9,552 nucleotides of DNA from JACZUI01 sp041599115 (GTDB lineage: Bacteria > Actinomycetota > Acidimicrobiia > Spongiisociales > ZC4RG35): the NCBI GenBank assembly GCA_041599115.1, contig JBFHXF010000075.1:1-9552 (forward strand). Reading direction: 5' to 3'. Each line of letters opens with the position of its first letter. Within the stretch, counting starts at the first letter, position 1. The notes beneath the pieces are model-generated. The model was not told where the DNA came from, made no database searches, and saw nothing but the letters and a program-made list of their open reading frames with translations. The translations under genes were made by a program, and so were the position numbers. This document shows, piece by piece, positions 1 to 5,433 of the stretch.

Positions 1-1459
1 CTCTCAAGTCACCGGATAGCTTGAGCAACGAGGGCTTGTGGGCATACATCATGTGGCCCGCCTCGTAATACGCCATGCGGAGGTTTGCCCGGACCTCCTC
101 CTCGAGGCCGAGGTGGCTGAAAGTGTATTCAGTGGCGAAGTGCGGGGTGGCCAGGTCGTAATAGCCGCTGGCCACGAAGACTTTCATCCCCTTGGACCGT
201 GACATCACATCGCGCAACTTCTCGGACGTGTCCACGTAGTGGTTCTTGAAGTCCTCGTAGTCCCAGGCCTCGTGGGTCTTCATCGACAGCACCTCGTAGA
301 AGGAGTCACTGCTGAAGCCCAACTCGTTTCGCAGATAGTTGTTGAGTGCCGCGGTGAAGGTGCCGGTCACCAAGTCCGAGCTGGGATCTCTCTCCAGGTT
401 GTCGCCGTCGATGATCCGGTCGATGCCCACATACCGCGAGTCCAGCCGGCCGACTGTCCGCCGCCGGTCCCGGGTGAGTTCTTTGCAGAACCGCATGATG
501 TGAATCCGCAGGTCGTAACGGTCGATGTATTCGGTTGACAGACCGGTGTATTCCGCCAGTTTGGTGAGGACCCGACCCCGCTCCTTCGGGTCCAATCGAT
601 CGCCCTGAGCCAGGGCCGACCAATACCGACCAAGCGCAAAAGCCTCCACCTCGTCGAGAAGATCCCGGAGCGACTGTGACTGTTGTTTCTTCGACAGCTT
701 CTGGTGATACCAGGCGGTGGCCGAGTAGGTGGGCAGATACACCATGAAAGGAAGGTCGTTGCCGGGATGGAACACCCAGGTGTCCTTCTCCAGTCCCAGC
801 GTCTGGAAGTTGAGGACACTAGAGATCAGGATCAATCCGCTGAGCTCCACCCCGCGATCCACGAACAACTTGTGGGCTATCGCCGCGCCCCGGGTGGTCC
901 CATAGCTCTCCCCGGCGAGGTACTTGGGCGATGACCACCGCCCGTTCTGGTTGAGGTAGTCGACGATGAAATCACTGAAGATCTCGACGTCCTTCGAGAA
1001 GTGGTGGTAGTCCTTCTCCTTTTCCTCGGGAGCCGTTGTCGAGAATCCGGTCCCGATGGCGTCCACCATGACCAGGTCGGTCTTGTCCAGAATCGACTCG
1101 GGATTGTCGATCAGACGCCCCGGCGCCTCCACCCGGAACCCCTCGTCATCGAGGTGGACACGCCTTGGGCCGAAGACCCCGAGGTGGAGCCAGACCGTTG
1201 AGGAGCCAGGCCCGCCGTTGAAGCCGAAGAGGATCGGCCGTTCGGTGGGATCCGCCTCATCCTCGGTGTAGGAGACATAGAAGAACACGGCCTTCTTGTC
1301 GTCATCCCTTTTCAGGACGCGGGTGGCGGCCTTCGCGGTGTAGGCGACCTCCCGCTCACCGAATCTGCCGGTGAATTGCTTGGTGACGACCTGCTCCTCC
1401 ACCTCGGGGAGCTCTTTCTCATCTTTTTCGGTCGTCGTCTTCTCAGTGGAGTCGGTCAT
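1..1459 (-). CDS. Serine carboxypeptidase, peptidase family S10 (C-terminus cut by window edge)
   Basis: A serine exopeptidase that should remove C-terminal residues from peptides. The 486 visible codons contain the full S10 catalytic set: the oxyanion-hole motif NGGPGS at residues 81-86, the nucleophile Ser185 in GESYG, the acid Asp435 in GYYDLATP, and His469 in AGHMMY. The frame is open from the ATG at 1459-1457 to base 2 with no stop, so only a short C-terminal tail is missing. The N-terminus (MTDSTEKTTTEKDEK) is acidic and lysine-rich with no signal peptide or membrane segment, so the protein is probably cytosolic, unlike the secreted or vacuolar eukaryotic members. The ATG lies 10 nt after the stop of the AhpD-like selenoprotein gene without a clear Shine-Dalgarno, suggesting translational coupling as the last visible gene of the operon. 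The family call is firm; the substrate and any link to the dehydrogenase are unknown. Confidence 0.93.
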   Translation of the reverse strand, partial: MTDSTEKTTTEKDEKELPEVEEQVVTKQFTGRFGEREVAYTAKAATRVLKRDDDKKAVFFYVSYTEDEADPTERPILFGFNGGPGSSTVWLHLGVFGPRRVHLDDEGFRVEAPGRLIDNPESILDKTDLVMVDAIGTGFSTTAPEEKEKDYHHFSKDVEIFSDFIVDYLNQNGRWSSPKYLAGESYGTTRGAAIAHKLFVDRGVELSGLILISSVLNFQTLGLEKDTWVFHPGNDLPFMVYLPTYSATAWYHQKLSKKQQSQSLRDLLDEVEAFALGRYWSALAQGDRLDPKERGRVLTKLAEYTGLSTEYIDRYDLRIHIMRFCKELTRDRRRTVGRLDSRYVGIDRIIDGDNLERDPSSDLVTGTFTAALNNYLRNELGFSSDSFYEVLSMKTHEAWDYEDFKNHYVDTSEKLRDVMSRSKGMKVFVASGYYDLATPHFATEYTFSHLGLEEEVRANLRMAYYEAGHMMYAHKPSLLKLSGDLR

Positions 1460-1469
1460 GTTTCGCAGC

Positions 1470-2036
1470 CTAAACCGGCATCTCCCGCCCAGTTTCGTCT
1501 ATCCACTCCTCCGGGGCCACCCCGAGACCCTCGGCCACACGATTGATGTAGTTGAAGTAAGCGACCACTTGGACGCAACTCGAGATCCCAGCGTCGTTGA
1601 AGCCGTGGCGCCGAAGGCCCTCGACCTCCTCCGCACCGATCGAGGTCGGCTTCTCGGTCAGCTTCACGGCGAACTCGAGCAGGGCCAAGGTGGCCTCTTC
1701 CAGTCCGGCGCTCCGCCAGTCTTCTGCGAACCGATCCACCATCTCCTGGTCTTCGACCTCATCCCGGAGGTCGTGCAAATGGGCCTTGATTCAGTAGTGG
1801 CAGTCGTTCACCTCGGACACGACCGTCGCGACCATCTCCCGCTGGGCAACGCTCAACGGGGACTCTCCGTGCATGATCGAGCTGTAGAGACGCAACGAGT
1901 CCCGCATCACCTCGGGAAGCTGGCTCTGGATCGAGACGATGTTCCAGATCCGACCGGCCCGGCGTATCGCCGCGTCGTATTCGCGGCGGGCCACCCCCGA
2001 CGAGTCCTCGTAGCTGATCGACGACACATGTGCCAT
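1470..2036 (-). CDS. AhpD/carboxymuconolactone-decarboxylase-like peroxidase, predicted selenoprotein (in-frame UGA read as Sec82)
   Basis: Predicted thiol/selenol peroxidase of the AhpD-like family, 188 residues if the UGA at 1793-1791 is read as selenocysteine. Residues 75-86 read E-V-N-D-C-H-Y-U-I-K-A-H, which is the family's CxxC-x3-H site with Sec82 replacing the second cysteine. By spacing, E67, C79, U82 and H86 match Glu118, Cys130, Cys133 and His137 of M. tuberculosis AhpD. The frame stays open and family-like after the UGA (LLEFAVKLTEKP, then AYFNYINRVAEGLGV) up to TAG at 1472-1470, and a SECIS-like hairpin follows the UGA. The ATG at 2036-2034 starts one nucleotide after the E2 stop (TGACATG). 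No Shine-Dalgarno is seen, so translation is probably coupled; an upstream ATG at 2108 lies inside E2 and is less likely. Standard gene calling would split this into two ORFs (2036-1791 and about 1778-1470). The alternative is a Cys-to-stop point mutation (TGC to TGA), but the intact downstream frame and hairpin argue against it. Confidence 0.85.
1754..1773 (-). promoter_or_regulatory. Putative bacterial SECIS hairpin
   Basis: On the minus strand, 17 nt after the UGA, the sequence forms a perfect 7-bp stem, CGACCTC with GAGGTCG, closed by the 6-nt loop CGGGAU. The loop starts at the 25th nucleotide after UGA and has G at its second position. Bacterial SECIS elements recognised by SelB sit just downstream of the UGA inside the coding region, with a short apical loop carrying an early G about 16-37 nt away, and this hairpin fits all of those points. 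The arms also encode conserved-looking protein (HDLRDEVE), so pairing constraint and coding overlap. Folding was judged by eye; no energy calculation was done. Confidence 0.75.
1791..1793 (-). other. In-frame UGA, predicted selenocysteine codon
   Basis: The plus strand reads tca here, so the minus strand has TGA in frame between TAC (Tyr81) and ATC (Ile83). It falls exactly at the second position of the CxxC redox motif, one base from either Cys codon (TGC or TGT). This is the position where recoding to selenocysteine makes chemical sense. The gene's true stop is TAG, not TGA. Confidence 0.85.
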
Positions 2037-2037
2037 G

Positions 2038-3405
2038 TCAGGTCGCCAGAAAGAGGGCGGGTTCCTCGAGGTTCTCCATGACCTGAGCCATGAACCTCCT
2101 TCCCACACCTCCGTCGATCACCCGATGGTCATAGGACAGCGACAGCGGCATCACCGGGGCGATCACCAGATCGCCGTCTTCCACGATCGGCTTTTGCCGT
2201 GCCTGGCCGACTGAGAGGATGGCTGTGGTGCCCAGCGGCACGATCGGGGTCCCGTGGCCGCCTCCCACCGCCCCGATGTTGGAGATGGTGAAGGTCTGCC
2301 CCATCAGCTCGTCTGGCCGGAGACTGCGGACCTTGGCCCCCGAACCGAGCCGCTCGACCTCGGCGGAGAGCTCCCGCACCCCTTTCGAGTCGGCGTCGCG
2401 AATCACCGCCACGACGAGCCCCTCCGGCGTGTCCACCGCGATGCCGATGTGGTGCGACCCATGGATGATCAGATCGTCACCATCCAAGGTCGCGTTGAAT
2501 TCGGGATAGGTCATCAGCGCGGGGAGCACCGCCTTGACCACCAGAGCCTCTAGCGGGATATCGGTGTTGTAACGGGTTTCGAGTGCCCGGCGCACTTCTA
2601 GGAGACGGGTGGCGTCAACATCGTCGAAGGTCGTCACGTGGGGAATCTCCGACCAGCTCTTCGACATATTGGCGGCAATGGTGCGACGGAGACGTGTCAT
2701 GTGGCGCCGTTCATCGGCGCTATCTCTCCCCCCAGCGAACGGAGTGAGTGTTGGGGGGAGTACCGACTCCGCCGGTACTCCCGCTGTTTCCTCCCCCTCG
2801 AGCGAAGCGAGTCTGGGGGAGGTGTCACGAAGTGACGAAGGGGGCTCCTGGCCCTGTTCCCCGGGGGGACCAACGTCGCTGCGCTCCTGGGGGAGGACAT
2901 CTGCCGCGGCCAGGACGTCCTCACGGGTGACTCTTCCTCCCGGCCCCGAACCTTCGATCGAACTCAGATCGAGTCCGGCCTCGCGGGCGAGTTTTCGAAC
3001 CAGAGGCAGGGCTTTCACCTGGTCGGAGTGGGAAGATGTGGCGGTTTGGCGGCCCCCCGAAAGATCCTCGGCATCCTCGATGAGACTTCCGACGATTGGC
3101 ATCGCTGTCGCCACCGGGGCCTGCTCAGTCCCCCGATCAGCGGGTGTCTCCACCTCCGCCGAGTCGTCCTCCTCCCCCACTACCACCAGGATCGAGCCCA
3201 CAGCGACCACCTCTCCCTCGGCCGCTCCGTGACGGAGCACGATCCCCGCATAGGGCGAGGGGATCTCCACCACTGCCTTGTCAGTCTCCACCTCGACCAA
3301 CGGTTGGTCGGCCTCCACGTATTCACCCTCGGCGATCAGCCATCGAACGATCTCCGCTTCGGTGAGCCCCTCTCCGATATCGGGGAGTCTGAATTCCTGT
3401 GCCAC
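2038..3405 (-). CDS. Dihydrolipoamide acyltransferase, E2 component of a 2-oxoacid dehydrogenase complex
   Basis: Core E2 enzyme that moves the acyl group from E1 to CoA through a swinging lipoyl arm. The 455-residue protein has an N-terminal lipoyl domain (about 3-77) with lipoylation site Lys43 in ETDKAVVE. A peripheral-subunit-binding domain for E3/E1 follows (about 131-168, with GSGPGGRVTREDV), then a long Pro/Ser/Glu-rich linker (about 169-226). The catalytic domain ends with the active site SYDHRVIDGG (His427, Asp431). A GTG start at 3405-3403 is chosen because GGAGG lies 4 nt upstream and the lipoyl domain begins there; an in-frame ATG at 3543 would add 46 unrelated residues inside E1 beta. 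The gene overlaps the E1 beta stop by one base (TAGTG) and is followed at once by the selenoprotein gene. Pyruvate or branched-chain specificity cannot be decided from the E2 sequence. The linker DNA holds a cluster of palindromic repeats. Confidence 0.95.
   Translation of the reverse strand: MAQEFRLPDIGEGLTEAEIVRWLIAEGEYVEADQPLVEVETDKAVVEIPSPYAGIVLRHGAAEGEVVAVGSILVVVGEEDDSAEVETPADRGTEQAPVATAMPIVGSLIEDAEDLSGGRQTATSSHSDQVKALPLVRKLAREAGLDLSSIEGSGPGGRVTREDVLAAADVLPQERSDVGPPGEQGQEPPSSLRDTSPRLASLEGEETAGVPAESVLPPTLTPFAGGRDSADERRHMTRLRRTIAANMSKSWSEIPHVTTFDDVDATRLLEVRRALETRYNTDIPLEALVVKAVLPALMTYPEFNATLDGDDLIIHGSHHIGIAVDTPEGLVVAVIRDADSKGVRELSAEVERLGSGAKVRSLRPDELMGQTFTISNIGAVGGGHGTPIVPLGTTAILSVGQARQKPIVEDGDLVIAPVMPLSLSYDHRVIDGGVGRRFMAQVMENLEEPALFLAT
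2726..2836. repeat. Cluster of palindromic mini-repeats inside the E2 linker
   Basis: Four inverted repeats lie end to end: CTCCCCCC/GGGGGGAG (2726-2733 with 2753-2760, 8 bp); GGGAGTACCG/CGGTACTCCC (2756-2765 with 2773-2782, 10 bp, 7-nt loop); CCTCCCCC/GGGGGAGG (2790-2797 with 2815-2822, 8 bp); and GTCAC/GTGAC (2824-2828 with 2832-2836, 3-nt loop). The first and third share C-run/G-run arms and AGCGAA-type loops. A degenerate relative may lie at about 2857-2896. On the minus strand they encode roughly E2 residues 190-227, reading SPRLASLEG and LPPTLTPFAGG. The region is a disordered linker, so extra residues would be tolerated. They resemble a small palindromic element family spread into a gene; whether they recur in the genome is unknown. 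Confidence 0.7.
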
Positions 3406-4382
3406 TAGTCCTCCAACGTCTGTCTCGCAGTTGTAACGATTCGATCGGTGCTCGGAAGGTAGTGCCCTTCCGAGCGCTTCAGGGGAAAGACGGTGTCCCA
3501 CCCGGTCACCCGTCGGACCGGGGCCTTCAGCGAGTAGAGACATTCCTCAGCCAACACGCCGGCGATCTCCCCGCCAAATCCGCCCGTCAAAGGGGCCTCA
3601 TGGACAATGACGGCCCGGCCGGTCTTCTCCACCGAAGCGACGATTCCGCTGCGGTCGAGAGGAGACAGGGTCCTCACATCGATGACCTCGACCGAGACCC
3701 CCGACTCCTCGAGCAGCGACGCGGCGGCACGAGTCTCTTTCATCATTGCCCCCCAGGAGATCAGCGTCAGGTCCACCCCATCCCGCTCCACCCGGATCGG
3801 TCCTATCGGAACCACGTAATGACCCTCGTCGACCTCCTCTTTGACCGCTCGGTAGAGCCTGATCGGCTCGAGCACCAGGACGGGGTCGGGATCGTCGATC
3901 GCCGCCAGCAGCAGACCCTTGGCGTCCGATGGTGTCGAGGGAATGACCACCTTGACCCCCGGGATGTGGGCATAGATCGCCTCGGTCGACTCGGAGTGAT
4001 GCTCGGCGGCACCGATTCCGCCGCCGAAGGGGATTCTCACCACCATCGGGGCGGTGAACCGATGCGCCGACCGATTGCGAATCCGGGCGACGTGGTTGAT
4101 GATCTGGTCGTAGGCGGGATAGGAGAACCCGAGAAACTGGATCTCGGCCACTGGCTTGAGCCCGGCGATGGCCATTCCCAGCGCCGCCCCGATGATCCCC
4201 GACTCCGCCACCGGAGTGTCGAAGACCCGGTCGGCGCCATGTTTCTCACGGAGACGGTCCGTGATCCTGAACACCCCACCGGACCGTCCGATGTCCTCGC
4301 CGAGGAGAACCACAGCCGGATCACGGGCCAGAGCGAGGTCGAGAGCTCCGTTGAGCGCCTGGGCAAGGGTCATCACGCTCAC
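3405..4382 (-). CDS. 2-oxoacid dehydrogenase E1 component, beta subunit
   Basis: Beta subunit of the thiamine-diphosphate-dependent E1 heterotetramer that decarboxylates pyruvate or a branched-chain 2-oxoacid and acylates the E2 lipoyl group. The 325 residues span the transketolase pyrimidine-binding domain, with the ThDP-activating Glu60 in FDTPVAESG and the FGGGIGAAEHHSES loop, and the C-terminal transketolase domain (VEVIDVRTLSPLD, then VIVHEAPLTGGFGGEI). The length is normal for the family. The GTG at 4382-4380 is preferred: AGGAG lies 9 nt upstream and the start overlaps the E1 alpha stop as GTGA. The in-frame GTG at 4376 and ATG at 4373 are further from that site. Tight overlaps on both sides imply co-translation with E1 alpha and E2 at matched levels. 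Confidence 0.95.
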   Translation of the reverse strand: MSVMTLAQALNGALDLALARDPAVVLLGEDIGRSGGVFRITDRLREKHGADRVFDTPVAESGIIGAALGMAIAGLKPVAEIQFLGFSYPAYDQIINHVARIRNRSAHRFTAPMVVRIPFGGGIGAAEHHSESTEAIYAHIPGVKVVIPSTPSDAKGLLLAAIDDPDPVLVLEPIRLYRAVKEEVDEGHYVVPIGPIRVERDGVDLTLISWGAMMKETRAAASLLEESGVSVEVIDVRTLSPLDRSGIVASVEKTGRAVIVHEAPLTGGFGGEIAGVLAEECLYSLKAPVRRVTGWDTVFPLKRSEGHYLPSTDRIVTTARQTLED

Positions 4383-5395
4383 TTCTGGCTTCTCCTGAGC
4401 TGTTCGAGAAGGGGAGGCGTCGGCCGGGCGAACATCCGGGAAAACAACTCCTCCCGAGTCGGTTGGGGCACAGCCTCAGCCCGGGCCACCGAGGCCTCGA
4501 TTTCGCCGACCGCGACAGACTCCACCTCGGACTGCCATTCCTCGGTCCAGCCTCCCGCCTTCTCCAGGAGGAGTCTGATCCGCAGAATCGGATCCTTGAG
4601 ACGCCAGCTCTCAGTTTCCTCGTCGTCTCGATACCTGGCGGGGTCGTCCGAACTGGTGTGCGGCCCCATTCGGAACGTCAAGGCTTCGATGAGCGTCGGT
4701 TTCCCCTCCCGGGCGGACCCGACCGCCTCCGTGGTCGCGGTCAGCATGGCGGCCACATCGTTTCCGTCGACCTGGACCCCGGCCATGCCGTATGACTCCG
4801 CCTTTCCCGCGATCGACGCCGCCTTGGTCTGCTCGGAGCGCGGATAGGAGATGGCGAACTGATTGTTCTGACAGAGGAACACCACCGGCAGCTCGTACAC
4901 CGCCGCGAAATTCATCGCCTCGTGGAAATCCCCTTCCGACGTCGCCCCGTCCCCGAATGAGGTCAGGGCAATCCGATCGCCGCCCTTGAGCTTCTCGGCC
5001 CAGGCGAGTCCCACCGCGTGAATCATGTGACCACCCACCGTCAACGAAGGCGGCAGGACGTTGACACCTTCGGGCGGCGACCCTCCCCTCTCGTCTCCGA
5101 TCCTGCTCAGCACCATCAGTTCCCACGGGTACCCGGCCTTCCACATGAGGGCCGCATCGCGGTAGGTGGCAGCCACCCAGTCACCCGGTCGCAACGCCGC
5201 GGCGGCCCCGATCTGGGCCGCCTCCTGGCCTTCGAACGGGGCATAGGTGGCGATCCGACCCTGGCGCTGGAGGACCATCGACTTGTGGTCATAGACACGC
5301 GCCTCGACCATGTCGGCGTAGAGGCGCTTCATCTCATCGAGGGTTACGGGAAGACGATCCCGGACGGTCCCGTCGGGGTTGACCAGACTGAACAT
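4379..5395 (-). CDS. 2-oxoacid dehydrogenase E1 component, alpha subunit (pyruvate or branched-chain type)
   Basis: Alpha subunit of E1, which binds thiamine diphosphate and Mg2+. The 338-residue protein carries the ThDP motif from GDG at 148-150 (GDGATSEGDF) to NN at 177-178 (LCQNNQFAISYP). It also has the conserved FEGQEAAQ stretch near 54-61, and the loop GPHTSSDDPARYR typical of Gram-positive PdhA and BCKDH alpha subunits. Sequence alone does not separate pyruvate from branched-chain 2-oxoacid specificity. The ATG at 5395-5393 follows a 38-nt gap after ftsK and has no Shine-Dalgarno; a TAAGCT box ends 9 nt upstream, so the mRNA may be nearly leaderless. It is the first gene of the E1a-E1b-E2-selenoprotein-S10 run. 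No E3 (lipoamide dehydrogenase) gene is in the window. Confidence 0.94.
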   Translation of the reverse strand: MFSLVNPDGTVRDRLPVTLDEMKRLYADMVEARVYDHKSMVLQRQGRIATYAPFEGQEAAQIGAAAALRPGDWVAATYRDAALMWKAGYPWELMVLSRIGDERGGSPPEGVNVLPPSLTVGGHMIHAVGLAWAEKLKGGDRIALTSFGDGATSEGDFHEAMNFAAVYELPVVFLCQNNQFAISYPRSEQTKAASIAGKAESYGMAGVQVDGNDVAAMLTATTEAVGSAREGKPTLIEALTFRMGPHTSSDDPARYRDDEETESWRLKDPILRIRLLLEKAGGWTEEWQSEVESVAVGEIEASVARAEAVPQPTREELFSRMFARPTPPLLEQLRRSQK

Positions 5396-5404
5396 GAGGC
5401 AGCG

Positions 5405-5410
5405 AGCTTA
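5405..5410 (-). promoter_or_regulatory. Possible -10 box for the dehydrogenase operon
   Basis: The minus strand has TAAGCT, matching the TAnnnT core of actinobacterial -10 elements, 9 nt before the E1 alpha ATG. No convincing -35 hexamer lies 16-18 nt upstream. If used, transcription would start within a few bases of the ATG. This is weak evidence taken alone; read-through from ftsK is equally possible. Confidence 0.3.
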
Positions 5411-5433
5411 GGACGGCCCCGGAGGTGTCCTGA

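Noticed and set aside
1470..2036. Reading the AhpD-like region as two separate genes, a frameshift or a pseudogene
   Set aside because: Both halves are in the same frame, separated only by one UGA exactly at a catalytic Cys position, with a SECIS-like hairpin behind it. A frameshift would change frame, and no other damage is seen.
2726..2836. The E2 hairpins as transcription terminators or a CRISPR array
   Set aside because: They lie mid-gene with intact coding before and after, lack T-runs, and have no regular repeat-spacer pattern.
3406..3543. E2 start at the upstream in-frame ATG (46 extra residues)
   Set aside because: The extra residues lie inside E1 beta and match nothing. The GTG at 3405 has GGAGG just upstream and begins the lipoyl domain.
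3399..4847. Long open frame on the plus strand across E1 beta and E1 alpha
   Set aside because: It is antisense to two well-recognised genes, its translation is rich in Arg, His, Pro and Asp with no recognisable domain, and such frames are common opposite GC-rich genes.
5396..5433. Terminator between ftsK and the E1 alpha gene
   Set aside because: Only a weak GGAC/GTCC pairing with no T-run is visible, not enough to call.
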